Source of the DNA: Mimachlamys varia
Taxonomy: Eukaryota; Mollusca; Bivalvia; Pectinida; Pectinidae
Direction: 5' to 3'
Assembly: GCA_947623455.1 (NCBI GenBank)
Contig: OX392545.1
Location: forward strand, 26,363,001 to 26,427,000
DNA: 64,000 nucleotides
Of this stretch, positions 1-12,800 are shown one piece after another (position 1 is the first letter of the stretch; the number at the start of each line of letters is the position of its first letter). The notes below the pieces were generated by a model. The model saw only the letters and a list, made by a program, of their open reading frames with translations, did no database searches and had not been told where the DNA came from. Made by a program: the position numbers and the translations under genes.

Positions 1-420
1 CACGGCAAGTGATGAATATTGGAACAGCTGAAAGATTCGAACAGAGATACGATCATCATTTACTCCGTTTACACGGAGAAAGAACAATCACATGATCAGA
101 GTTACATTTCTGCTGTCATGCAATTTTACGTCAGTAATAATGTAAATAAATGTACCCCCTCCCCACCTTTCTCCAGTCTCTATATTTCTTCTCGTTCATC
201 TTCTTCTTTTTTCCCTCAGTGTGTTATATTAGTTATATTTGGAACTAATGATTTTATATATGTGTGACTGAGCATATGAGTGTATATAACTCTATAACTA
301 CCATTTTGAATATTCAGAAATATATTTGTTGTGTTATGTAAAGGAAATGCTTGATATAATTTGCATATTTTGTGCCCAATCCCGTAGCATTTAAATGCAA
401 TAAAATATGTTTAAACTAAG

Positions 421-585
421 AATATGTGTTTCGGAAGAATAAGCGTCTTCTGCTTTATCGACGACACCCACCATATATATCTAGGTCATTTCCAAGTACA
501 TGTCAGGTCCTCAATTTAAGAACTGTGGCATCATTCTCAATCAAACAAGTATACATACTTAATAAAAGACAAAAGAAACCTGATT
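421..585 (-). repeat. Penelope-associated interspersed repeat (repeat A)
   Basis: This is a copy of the most frequent interspersed repeat in the window, called repeat A here. Read on the minus strand it contains the block GTCGATRAAGCAGAAGACGC followed by TTATTCTTCCG. Other copies are continuous with Penelope-type reverse transcriptase sequence (49976-50463 and 59130-59860), so I take it as the untranslated tail of that element. This copy has lost the far end. Confidence 0.7.
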
Positions 586-607
586 CTTAAGTTCTTAAGA
601 TAATGTA

Positions 608-665
608 TTATAATTTAATTTTGCCTATTCCCGCAATGTTAAACTTTTTCAGGTTATATTGTATA
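608..665. repeat. One arm of a distant inverted repeat (partner 6147-6205)
   Basis: About 50 bases here, including TTTTGCCTATTCCCGCAATG, recur as the reverse complement at 6147-6205 with few mismatches. The two arms flank the PAN exon and the piggyBac-like element. They may be two independent copies of one repeat in opposite orientation, or the ends of a larger composite. Confidence 0.6.
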
Positions 666-765
666 ATGTGTATAGCGGTCTTGTAAATGATATGTCGTAG
701 ATACACTGAATACGTTCTTTGAGTTGAACTATGAAAATAATATATTTTTTTTTTAATGTACACAG

Positions 766-3700
766 CTGTCATTAATGTATCAGTCATGTCCGAATTCCTG
801 CGGTCAGACTGGATCGAGAAAGGAAACTTCATGAAGCAATCCTCAAGCTCACTCCAGCTGACCACGACTACGCCGTCATTGGTCAACTGTGTGGTGACGT
901 GCTCAGAGTGGACTACCAGCGTCACATCAATTTTCAACTCAGGAACAGGGTCATGTGACTGTTACGTTGTAACATTTTTCAATATGAGGGTACAGTCCGG
1001 AAGTTTCCATTGGATACGTACGTATATTATTGAGCTATAGTAAAAACTGCTGTTGGCTAACCCTTAGACTGCCAACGTTTTTATGTCGCCAATTTGAAGA
1101 GTTTACAACCGCTCTGCCAATGATTATGACGTTATGTTAATTATGACGTCATCAATTTTTGACTGTGTACGATGCGTGGCGTTATAACAAGCTCCACAAT
1201 ACGTTGTAGGTTGGAGAATACTGTATGCGAACATTCGGTGTGATTTCTTATAATGTCTCATCTCGATCTCATGCATATATATAAGTAGTATGCAATTGAT
1301 ATGCGCATATTAATTATCGATGTTCCCGATATTCATACAAATGATTACAACTAAAATTACGCAAGGAGATTACAGACATTATCACGTACCATCCATTTAA
1401 TCGTTTATAACAATGGTAAGAAGGTCCATAAGTGTGGACGTGGTTACTGTGGTGCTTACAGTATAGTTAATGTTACGCGGATAACATGACTTTGCATACA
1501 GAATGTGAGTATTTGTTCCAAGTAAAGGTAAAATAATAAAGCTGGGTGTCACAACCGTATTCTAAATGGAATCTATTTTTCATGACATTTTTACCGACAA
1601 CATATATCTGGGGGTAGAGTCGAACAGTCGGCCTATGTATACCGTCATCTGTAAAAAAAAATAATAGAAGTACATGTAGTTTAAACCCGTGTACTGGGTT
1701 GTGACATACGCTGGAAGCTTTAAAATGTAAAATCGCTCTTGCAAATGTTATATGTAAGGTTTGGATTCTAAACGTGTATGATGGTTGGGAAAAATACGAG
1801 TATATTAGTTGGGGTTCATAAACGTGTATGATAGTGTGGGGTTCATAAACGTGTATGATAGTGTGGGGTTCATAAACGTGTATGATAGTGTGGGGTTCAT
1901 AAACGTGTATGATAGTGTGGGGTTCATAAACGTGTATGATAGTGTGGGGTTCATAAACGTATATTTACATTCTGTTTCTTCTCTATATGAACATACCAAC
2001 TGAAAACAACAAACACTAGACTATGAATACATCATGAATACAGTATGAATACATCCATTCACGTGAATAACTTATGACGTAATATATTAGTCTTGTTCAA
2101 TGGGAGTCTTACGGCTCCGCTTCGGATAACATGGAGAACGCCCCCGCGTCAAATGTTCAAATGACTACGGTAGATTATTGGCGCCAATTTTTCGCAAATT
2201 GTGGCTGTTCCGCCTTTTTCGTTTAAAGGACGGCGCAATAACAAACGCAGTTGATTAATCAGTTGTTCAATAAATAAGAAAATAAATTAGACAATTGTTC
2301 AGTAGTAAAAATGTAAATATATGAATTGAATGGCATTTTCATGCCGGTATGAATGCAAATCGGTTAACCGCTTTGCATTCATACCGGCATGAAAATTAAA
2401 AAACGCCGTTCAATGTATGATAGTGTTGGGCAATAAACGCGTATGATAGTTTGAGGTCATAAACGTTTATGATAGTTTGTGGTCATAAACGAGTATGATA
2501 GTTTGAGGTCATAAACGTGTATGATAGTTTGAGGTCATCAACGTGTATGCTAGTTTGAGGTCATAAACGTGTGTCATAGTTTTGGGTTATAAACGTGTGT
2601 CATAGTTTGTGGTCATAAACGAGTATGATAGTTTGAGGTCATAAACGAGTATGATAGTTTGTGGTCATAAACGTGTATGATAGTTTGAGGTCATAAACGT
2701 GTATGATAGTTTGAGGTCATCAACGTGTATATGATAGTTTGAGGTCATAAACGTGTGTCATAGTTTGAGCTTATACACGTTTATGATCGTTTGGGGTCAT
2801 AAACGTGTGTCATAGTTTTGGGTTATAAACGTGTGTCATAGTTTGGGGTTATAAAATTGATTGATATATTGGAATTCTGAGAAGGGATTTATCGAGATTT
2901 ATATATATTGAAAAAAGAACACTAATTTGTCCATTTTTCAGCCGTGATTAGTACCCAAACGGTACCCGTATCATATAGGCTACTGTATGGAATTTGTTTT
3001 TATTTCTGCTAAAGCCCTTGTCACACTTGACCAGATTTGGCCTCCGAACGTGAAACGGGTGACATTTTTTTTGTATATTCCTTGATGTTCGTCAATATTC
3101 ATTTTATATTCGGAGCATTAGGTTCATGACAGGTGTTGTGCGGTGCGTTCGCCTGCATCTGTTAGAAAGTTCCGTGACGAACAAGAATATTCGTTGGTTG
3201 TTCTGTGCATGTCCGTTTTGTCCTGATTATCTCCTGTAATTGTTTGCAATTCCGTACTTGATTTGATGTTTGTGTTTGGGGTCATTTGTTGTCTAATCCG
3301 TAGAGGAAACTCGAACGCATACGTCACGCATTAACACCTAATGTTGACTTTTTTTTCTTACGAGTGCTAACGAATCGCACAAATTCGTAAAAGAACACGG
3401 ATCCTAACGAGTTCGCCACTTTTAAGAGCGATTTAAGAGTTGTTACGAGTTATTGCGAGCTATTTTACGAGTTTTTACGACGTTTTTATGACAAAATGCC
3501 ACGATTTGTTACGAGTTCCAAAGGATAAACACGAACAAGTTATGTGCATTTTACGAGCTTTTTTTGGATTATTACGGGTATATTACGGAATTTTACGATC
3601 CATAGAAGCTATGACGTGTTAGTCACGACCAGCTTACGTTTTGTTACGATTAGTTACAAGTTAGTTACGAGTATTTATTAGTCCTTGCGTATTTTTGGGT

Positions 3701-6700
3701 TAAAATTATTTTCTATGCAGCATCATTTGGCAACTGACCTTTAATATGGAATATGAGAGAAACGGAATACAAAATATACGTGAATCCGCGTAAAAACGTC
3801 AATCGTAAAGTATTCGTTTATATTCGTAATGTACTCGTAACAATACGTAAAGCGCCCGTAATAATCCGTTAAGTCATCGTAACACGACCTGAATGAAAAC
3901 ATAAAGCACTCGTAATAATCTGTAAACAAATCGCAAATTAACCGTAAACAAATCGTAATACAAACTGTTATGAGTCATTTACGGATTCTTGCGAGCAGTT
4001 TACGGATTGTTACGTGTTATTGCGATACTTAAGGATTGTTACGACTTATTTACGGGGAAAAATAATCCGTAGACAATCGCTAGAAAGTTTTTAACATGTC
4101 AAAAAGTTTGCCTCTCCTCTCCCGAATCCTTACGAGTGTGTGCGCGTTAAGGCGAGCTATTTACGGATACCAGCGAGTTATTTACGGAAGCTTGCGAAAG
4201 ACTACGGGGTGGAGATCCGTAAAGACTCATAAGAAAATCATGTCCGTAAGGTGTTTGGTTTATCCGGAATGCATCCTGTAATTGTCCTGTCTGACCGGTT
4301 CATGTTCGTCATTCATTCGGAGACATTAGGCTGATTGAACTGTATCTGTGTGTTACATGTTCGTTATCGGTACATTTCAACCGTTCAATGGTCGGTGCAA
4401 GTACGTGAGCAGTATTTTTTTATGGGATTGGCAGCTTTGACACCGGATGACCAAAATTCCTATGTGTTGATATTCGGAATCTCAATCCGGCTAAGTGTGA
4501 CAGGGACTTAAATGATGTGCCCATTGCAACAAAATATACTGCATTGATCAATATCATGCTGAGCTACAGTTCCATGCAAACAAATATCCACTTTGATGTA
4601 ACACTGTATTATGTTATAAGAAATCAACATGTATATATGCTGAAAATTAACCCATTTAAAAATCTCCGCAATTTCGTTGACACACAGCGTTTTAACTCAT
4701 TTTTCTGAGATGTTCACTTTGCTGTCATCAGGTAGTCGTAAAATGTTCTCGTAAACAAAAGTATTAGATGTTTTTACTGATAAATACATGCACATATTTT
4801 ATAATACTGTCTAAGGAAAATGCTAAAATTATATTTCAAAGTAATTTTCAAACCATTTTTGACCGTGCACCTAACTGGGTAGGGTGCCAGTTATTGCCTA
4901 TTTCTATTCTTTCGCTATAGTAGTTTACCTGCTTGTTTGATGATCAGACATTTCGGAAATATAAGCATGAAATACGCAATCGGTCCAGCGTCTCTCGGCG
5001 GCATGTTATTGAATCTTCGAACTTCGCGAAATGGTTTGCTAATTGGTAACTCTGAAGGGAACACATGCAGCAATATATTCGCCAGTGCTTCATGTTGTGG
5101 CCATGTGCGTTGGCAATATGTATGACGTCATGTCAGCAATGTCGTCATCGCCATGACGTCATGATGCCGTTAATTTCGGCAGGGACGTAGACTCACATAC
5201 GTCCATGATTTCGGAAGTTACTGATCAGAAATGTTTGTGGTGTTAAGTCCGTATTGGTGTTGTATTTTCATAATCATTGATCATATTTAGCTACATCGGC
5301 CCAAATCGGCCTTTGGCAGTCAGGGTCATGTATGATCGGCCCAAATCGGCCCGTTGGCAGTGAGAGGCTTAAAGTCCCCGGAGGTAACAGCCACCTTCAT
5401 GCCACATGTATTTCATTCCAATAGTGGCACGATTCAGAAAATAACACCCACATTGTATTCATTTAAAAATATTCATTATTCGAAAAAAAAAATCACGAAC
5501 TTTATTCAACCAAAGGGCGTTTGAACCTCGCTATCTAGATTTTAACATTTTCGCCGGTTTTGTTTCCACAGTCGCAACCTAGGGTACATTTTTAGGCCCT
5601 TGCTGCTGAGCATCACTGCCGAAACTAGAAGGACAGTTGTATGGTGCAGTTGCATCTATTATTTATCTCGACTGTATCTTATTCCAAGTTATAAAGTTGC
5701 TGTTATTCTCAAATGTGCCTTTTGTGAAATTAACTCGGCTGTAGTAAAAGAAATCATGATTCTTTTCATGATATTTTCTTCTTTCATCTGATAAAAGGAC
5801 GATTAATGTCCAATTGTTTATTGGTGATATTTGGCTTTAATTATTTAAGGAATGACCACAATTTGTTTTACACACAATTTTTTCGGTATATAGCGTATAA
5901 CGCTAAAAAATATTGTGGTCATTCCTTATAATTTAATTTCTAAAGATACACATATAAGACATAAGTCTTATATAATGATTGCGTATTAATTATAACAAAA
6001 ATCGAATGGTTTTGCAAAATACACAACCATGTGCATAAATTTCACCGCAAAACAACTTCAACCAATCAGAAGTTTGATTACAAAACACCGCGCCAAAAAT
6101 GGCGGTATATGACGTCATCACTTTTTGGGTTGTCTGATTTTTGATGTTACACGATATAACCTAAAAACGTTTAACATTGCGGGTATAGGCAAAATTAAAT
6201 TAGTAAAGAATATTCATTTTTGCCATCAGTCTATGATTGAGTGTCTATTGTTCCATATCTTATCAACAGATATTGTCCCCAATGTTGCCTGTTTGAAAGC
6301 GCACATCATTGAAATCACGGTCAAAATACTAAAGTTAAAACATACCAAGTTGTTCTGCTTAAACGTACAATGTAAGGTCGCCAACTCATTGAGAAATATT
6401 CTGTATTTTTAATGATATGAAGTTGGACGTTTTTGAGTATGCTCATTAGTGTGTTTACTTGTTGTGATTGAGGATGATACTCGTTTCTCGTTTTTAGAAC
6501 TTAATGTTAACTTGGTTTGACAAAGATATACATGGAAGGTGTCCTCGATGAAGCAAAAGACGCTTACTCTTCCGGAACACCTGGTCTTATTCTCTTGTGC
6601 TTTTGCAAGAGTCTCCGTGTAAATCTTTCTTTTGTTCCTATTTTGCCTCTAGTTTAATCGATTTTGAGTTCGGATTATGGTTTTGTTGACGCTTTGGTAT

Positions 6701-7557
6701 TCTGTGATTTTATTTTTTTTTTCTCAAATTGTAATGGGTTTTTAAATTGATACTTGAACTTGCAGAAATACCTTCCGGATATGATGGTTCCGCGTCACTA
6801 GACTTCTACGTCAAATTCTTTAACGGATATTGGAAAACCTATGATGAGGCCAACGCAATGTGTGTGCTAGAGGGCGCGAGACTGGTTGTCATAGATACGA
6901 TGGATAAATTCAACTTACTCCCGACTTTGCCAGATTTCACGTGTAAGATTTCGTAGAGACAATTTAAAAAGAATTAAAACCACCTCATACTTCAATTTTC
7001 CTTTGTTCGTATTTTATAGTTCATAACATTATGTTTCTCCTGATTTTACGCCAACACATTAAATATGTCTTTCTTAATTTTTCATTTTTTAGTTTAAGAT
7101 ACACTGTATCCAAAAAATATAATCGTGTGGATCTGTTTTAAATTAAAGAATTATCTGTTTGTTTGAAAATATGGAGAAACCGCTTTCAGATCACTAGTCT
7201 GTTCGTCCCTGTGACCTCATTAATTATTTGTTTTAATAGAAGACAAGCCACATATGTACCTACCACCATTTCGCGCAAACGTCCTAATTTGTCCGTCTGT
7301 CAACGACTTTTCCAATATTCTTGTTTTTATTTTGTTTTTCAGTTAACAAGTTTTACACGGTCGCGGCGACAGATATCTTGCTAGAAGATACTTTTGTGTG
7401 GAGTACCGGAAGTCCAGTGTCACGTGATGCACAGTTATGGCATGAACACCAGCCAAATGACGCAGACGGAAACCAGGACTGTGTAGCATTCAATAAGTTA
7501 AAGTACGACGACGTCACTTGCACAACTGATCATCAATTTATTTGTCAACTTGTGTAG
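766..7557 (+). CDS. Secreted PAN domain-C-type lectin protein, 5' exon missing
   Basis: Three exons join in frame: 766-1017, 6766-6942 and 7343-7557. All junctions are phase 1. The acceptors at 766 and 7343 follow pyrimidine-rich tracts, and the donors are GTACGT (1018) and GTAAGA (6943). Exon 766-1017 encodes a PAN/apple-like domain with spaced Cys in LVNCVVTCSEW and CDCY. The next two exons encode one C-type lectin domain: WKTYDEANAMC, then HQPNDADGNQDCV, YDDVTC and FICQ before the stop. QPN followed by Asn-Gln-Asp-Cys resembles a calcium/sugar-binding loop, with YDDVTC in the place of WND. Such proteins usually act outside the cell in recognition or adhesion. No signal-peptide exon was found in the first 765 bases, so the gene may begin to the left of the window. 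The gene order PAN then lectin is the reverse of the two minus-strand relatives. Confidence 0.7.
1811..1966. repeat. 27-bp tandem repeat, six copies
   Basis: Copies of GGTTCATAAACGTGTATG plus ATAGTGTGG start at exact 27-base steps from 1815 to 1950. They are nearly identical, so the expansion is recent. The length is a multiple of three, which makes both strands falsely open. Confidence 0.93.
1967..2412. mobile_element. Probable MITE splitting a 27-bp satellite
   Basis: This block separates two arrays of the same 27-bp satellite family, so it probably inserted into one array. It ends in a near-perfect palindrome at 2334-2396: arms of 24 bases (TTTTCATGCCGGTATGAATG onward) around CGGTTAACCG. 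Outer arms TTGAATGGC and GCCGTTCAA continue the symmetry. No coding potential is seen. Confidence 0.5.
2413..2856. repeat. 26-27 bp tandem repeat, about 16 diverged copies
   Basis: The unit is close to GTATGATAGTTTGAGGTCAT plus AAACGT. It is the same family as the array at 1811-1966 but more diverged (GAGG, GTGG and GGGG variants), so it is an older part of the array. Confidence 0.9.
3011..4511. mobile_element. ~1.5-kb DNA transposon with terminal inverted repeats
   Basis: The left end AAAGCCCTTGTCACACTTGA and the right end (reading inward AAGTCCCTGTCACACTTAG) are inverted repeats of about 35 bases with mismatches. The interior is built from TTACGAG- and CGTAA-type words that change orientation near 3740 and again near 3970, so it is strongly self-complementary. 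No transposase is recognisable. I could not assign a superfamily. Confidence 0.6.
5590..5670 (+). repeat. Decayed hammerhead-repeat fragment
   Basis: GCATCACTGCCGA...GTTGTATGGTGC retains the two complementary stem I arms (GCATCA and TGGTGC) and the cleavage triplet GTA of the hammerhead repeats at 50848 and 57698. Stem II and the GAAA box are lost, so it should be inactive. Confidence 0.55.
5844..5931. repeat. Hairpin MITE
   Basis: TAAGGAATGACCACAAT and its exact reverse complement ATTGTGGTCATTCCTTA enclose about 50 bases. Confidence 0.75.
6415..6712 (+). repeat. Near full-length repeat A
   Basis: This is one of the longest copies of repeat A. It runs from GAAGTTGGACGTTTTTGAG through the GTCCTCGATGAAGCAAAAGACG block to GATTTTGAGTTCGGATTATG. 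It ends about 50 bases before the acceptor of the lectin exon at 6766. Confidence 0.8.
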
Positions 7558-9870
7558 CAGTATGACGTTAACAGTATAAGACAGTGTCTTGGCTAGCTGA
7601 GAAAAAGTCATAATCATCATCCACAGTTTGGGGGAGGGGGACGGGGCGGGGTGCCTAGGGAGCCGCTAGCCACAGGATGAGGACATAAAGTTCCCAAGGG
7701 TTTTACCGAGGAATGATAGACTTGACTCTTTATAAAATAGCCTCGGTCTAATAACCTAGTCGACGTGTTCGTCAATGCTACTCTAGCATTCCATTACACG
7801 GCGACTCGTTACCAAATGTATTCCAGGGTTATTGAGACCACAGTAACGTCGACTTCAGTACATTCGATCGCGAATGCAACTTTTAAAGGCCCAATATACG
7901 TAACTTTCGACAAAAGTTGAAGCGAAAATCAAGCCTAACAACTTATTATATTTGTAGATTTAGTTAAGATTAACTGATATCAGCAATATTTAAGATGAAT
8001 TCTTCCGCGATTTAGCTCTGCTTTTACAAAATGTAATTTTTCCAAGTCAAGTGCATTCATTTATGCTGGTTGCGCAAATTCAGCCATGTTCTCTGCGCAC
8101 GATGACCCAGCGTCTGGTTAAACGGGACCAATACACGTACATACGTGCACACTGCAATATTTAACACAAGTATCGTCAAAAACGAACATTTAAATATAAA
8201 ATGTGTTATGTAAAATATCTCAAACCGTATAATTTCAAGATTTGTAAGACCGTGATCGCTGATAGCAATTGATAATGATTGACATAAAGACGTGTAAATT
8301 TCAAGAGGACGTCAGCGGTCGTCAATCCCCCTAATGTATTGTAATGTTTATCTTTTGTATGATAAACATCTGTAACAGTGCCCATAACAATGAAAGCTTG
8401 TTCTGCTTGTTTTTTTCATTAAGCTTTCTTTAAATGTTTGGATAAATATTGTGCATTAAAATTTTAATTAAATGTATCAGACTGGTGCATAATAAATTAT
8501 GTACGTAGATTGATAGTGAACGTGGTGGTGGTGTTTTTGTACAAGTTAGTAAGTATTTTTCTTCGTTGGTAGAAAATAACGAACTTCCATACGAAAATTT
8601 GAAATAACTATTTACACAAACAATAGATACACATCATATGACGTCATGTTTTCCTCACATTCTGTACAATGTATATGTTTTGAATTGGTACCAGGTGGTT
8701 ATCGGTAATTTGTAATACTGCATTGTAACTTGCTGTTATTCTAGAAACAAGCCATTAGCATTGGTTTAATAAAATATATCACTTAAATTATTAGTCGATG
8801 TCTAAAGACTTGGAAAAATATATTGACATTGACTTCTTTGCGGTAAATTTCACTTTCAGCCTTTTTTCATAATCACAAAAGTCTCTATATATTTTTTTTT
8901 AATTGTAAATGCCGGAACAACCTTAATTTATACTCACATTAAGTGTCCGCGGGTAATTTATTGTAATATGCAAGTACATGTAATGTAATATTTGTATTTA
9001 AAAAAAAACAAAGTGTCTTTCAAAATTGTATAGAAATAAACATAAATTGAATAATGAATATAATGTGTATAAGTCCATTCTTTAAATTATGTTCGACGAA
9101 ACGGAGGCGAAATAGGAGCGTATCCATGGAAACCATTTAAGAACATCAGGACAACACTGGACGTTCTGGAAACATCTAGACTACTTTGGCAACGACACAC
9201 ATGGTGTCACAGTAGATCAAATCTTATTAAACGTAATATCACGTTCTCAAAGACAGAAACGGGGCCAATATTCATGAGACAGTTCTCATGCTCAAACATG
9301 GATTTTGTGCTCAAAGCAATTTGCTGGTAACTCATTCATATCAAATCAAGCGATCAAAAAGTAAAAAATGAAAACATTGCACACAGGTTTCGGTTTTAAG
9401 TCTCTTTCAATTCAAAGTTATTGCAAACTATTGATCTGATATCAGCCTTCGAGCAGATATCTTCGACCCTCGGACAGATATCAAGGTCTCCGGCAAATAA
9501 AGGCTGCAATATCAAACCTTGACATATAAACCTCAAAGTATTAATCGAAATCAGTATCTACAATGCATAGCTGTAATTTTGTTTATTTTATTTCATGATC
9601 AAAAACTGTTTTTTTTTTTTCAACAAAAAGATGTGTTTAATAGGCAACAATTCCAAACAAGAAATGTACCAAGAATGGAAGGCGAAGCTTATCCCAATTC
9701 AAAATATGTTTATAGAAACTCAAAGTTACACATATTATTGTAGAATACTGAACTGTTGTTCGTTTGTACTGTGTCAGATATACGTATTCCAACCAATAGA
9801 CATTTTGTTAATTATAATGAAAAATAATGAATCACTTTTCAGCAAGCCACATTGTAAGGTGAATTATCAT
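7558..9870. other. Intergenic region between convergent lectin genes
   Basis: No gene is supported here. It contains the 3' flank of the plus-strand lectin (a possible AATAAA near 8490), AT-rich sequence, and at 9262-9410 a diverged fragment of the MITE family found whole at 28562-28827. A possible polyadenylation signal for the minus-strand gene lies at 9582-9587. Confidence 0.6.
9582..9587 (-). terminator. Possible polyadenylation signal of the lectin-mucin-PAN gene
   Basis: AATAAA on the minus strand, 284 bases beyond the stop codon. It is only a hexamer match in AT-rich DNA. Confidence 0.3.
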
Positions 9871-12800
9871 TCATAACCTTAAATAACACGTTGTAACTGC
9901 GCCGACTCCACATCCGAAGGAAAGACTTCCGGTTTTATACAGAGAGCACATTATCGTGCTGGTTTCGAATTTCGAGCCAATGCATTCGTTATCAGAGAGA
10001 CATGTGCGTGCGCAGCTTAAAGCGTTGGGCTCCAGCGTAGCCGATATCAACTCTGCGTTTGTGATAGGTCCGGAGACTTTGCGAATGGCAGTGCATATTG
10101 TTTGTTGGCTTGCTGTCGTTTGTGTTGTCGTTTCCATTGGTGTTGTCGTTGCCATTGGTGTTGTCGTCGCCATTTGTGTTGTCGTTGCCATTTGTGTTGT
10201 CGTTGCCATTGGTGTTGTCGTTGCCATTTGTGTTGTCGTTGCCATTGGTGTTGTCGTTGCCATTGGTGTTGTCGTTGCCATTGGTGTTGTCGTTGCCATT
10301 GGTGTTGTCGTCGCCATTGGTGTTGTCGTTGCCATTTGTGTTGTCGTTGCCATTTGTGTTGTCGTTGCCATTTGTGTTGTCGTTGCCATTTGTGTTGTCG
10401 TTGCCATTGGTGTTGTCGTTGCCATTGGTGTTGTCGTTGCCATTGGTGTTGTCGTCGCCATTGGTGTTGTCGTGGCCATTGGTGTTGTCGTCGCCATTGG
10501 TGTTGTGGTTGCCATTGGAGTAGTAGTTGTTGTTGTTGTTGTCGTCACTATTTTTGTCAGGATAACAATGAAAATGAAATATGAATGTACTTAAAAGCCA
10601 AACGAATCTGATACACAGAAGAATTGAAATGTGGTTTGTTAAAACGTGTACAAATAATTAAGGCTAAGTTGTTTGACAACACAAATAAGTTCAAAGGTTA
10701 CTTTTACGAGATATCAAATATGTCTTTTTCTTTTATCAAGTGAGGAATACAAATGACGTTATCTCGATTTCAAACTAGTTCACCGTATCCTAGGCTTTTG
10801 CATCTGGTATCTGAAACTGCATTGTCCTTCCTACCCTGCTATATTGACAAGGTGTAACACTCCGAAAACCGGAAGTGTGGAGTGGTCTATTTGACTTATA
10901 TCAGTATTTACCAGGGCTATTTGACTTATAACAATATTTACCTGGTCTATATGACTTATATCAGTATTCACCTGGTTTACATGACTTATATCAGTATTCA
11001 CCTGGTCTATATGACTTATATCAGTATTTACCTGGTCTACATGACTTATATCAGTATTTACCAGGGCTATTTGACTTATAACAATATTTACCTGGTCTAT
11101 ATGACTTATATCAGTATTCACCTGGTTTACATGACTTATATCAGTATTTACCTTGTCTATATGACTTATATCAGTATTTACCTGGTCTATTTGACTTATA
11201 TCAGTATTTACCTTGTCTATTTGACTTATATCAGTATTTACCTGGTCTATACGACTTATATCAGTATTTACCTGGTCTACATGACTTATATCAGTATTTA
11301 CCTGGTCTACATGACTTATATCAGTTTTTACCTGGTCTACATGACTTATATCAGTATTTACCTGGTCTATATGACTTATATCAGTATTTACCTGGTCTAT
11401 ATGACTTATATCAGTATTTACCTTGTCTATTTGACTTATATCAGTATTTACCTGGTCTATATGACTTATATCAGTATTTACCTGGTCTATATGACTTATA
11501 TCAGTATTTACCTGGGCTATTTGATTTATAACAATATTTACCTGGGCTATTTGACTTATAACAATATTTACCTGGTCTACTGACTTATATTAGTATTTAC
11601 CTGGTCTGCTTGACTTATATCAGTATTTACCTGGTCTATATGACTTATATCAGTATTTACCTGGTCTATTTGACTTATATCAGTATTTACCTGGTCTACA
11701 TGACTTATATCAGTATTTACCTGGTCTATATGACTTATACCAGTATTTACCTGGTCTATATGACTTATATCAGTATTAACCTGGTCTATTTGACTTATAT
11801 CAGTATTTACCTGGTCTACATGACTTATATCAGTATTTACCTGGTCTATATGACTTATATCAGTATTTACCTGGTCTATATGACTTATATCAGTATTTAC
11901 CTGGTCTACATGACTTATATCAGTATTTACCTGGTCTATGTGACCTATATCAGTATTTACCTGGTCTATATGATTTATATCAGTATTTACCTGGTCTATA
12001 TGATTTATATCAGTATTTACCTGGTCTTCATGACATATATCAGTATTTACCTGGTCTACATGACTTATATCAGTATTTACCTGGTCTACATGACTTATAT
12101 CAGTATTTACCTAGTCTACATGACTTATATCAGTATTTACCTGGTCTACATGACTTATATCAGTATTTATCTGGTCTACATGACATATCAGTATTTACCT
12201 GGTCTATTTGACTTATATCAGTATTTACCTGGTCTACATGACTTATATCAGTATTTACCTGGTCTACATGACTTATATCAGTATTTACCTGGTCTATACG
12301 ACTTATATCAGTATTTACCTGGTCTACATGACTTATATCAGTATTTACCTGGTCTATATGACTTATATCAGTATTTACCTGGTCTACATGACTTATATCA
12401 GTATTTACCTGGTCTACATGACTTATATCAGTATTTACCTGGTCTATATGACTTATATCAGTATTTACCTGGTCTATATGACTTATATCAGTATTTACCT
12501 GGTCTATATGACTTATATCAGTATTTACCTGGTCTACATGACTTATATCAGTATTTACCTGGTCTATATGACTTATATCAGTATTTACCTGGTCTATATG
12601 ACTTATATCAGTATTTACCTGGTCTACATGACTTATATCAGTATTTACCTGGTCTATATGACTTATATCAGTATTAACCTGGTCTATATGACTTATATCA
12701 GTATTTACCTGGTCTACATGACTTATATCAGTATTTACCTGGTCTATTTGACTTATATCAGTATTTACCTGGTCTACATGACTTATATCAGTATTTACCT

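Larger units (their letters stand above)
1061..5368. mobile_element. piggyBac-like non-autonomous element with nested insertions
   Basis: The left end CCCTTAGACTGCCAACG (1061-1077) is matched in inverted orientation by the right end (5352-5368), with ACTGCCAACG identical. The right end is followed by TTAA and the left end is preceded by CTAA, fitting the TTAA target of piggyBac elements with one later change. No transposase frame of useful length is visible. The element lies in the PAN-lectin intron and now contains tandem repeats (1811-2855) and another transposon (3011-4511). Confidence 0.55.

Noticed and set aside
9956..10594. Plus-strand open frames rich in Val, Leu or Cys/His
   Set aside because: Antisense shadows of the 18-bp Thr-rich coding repeat.
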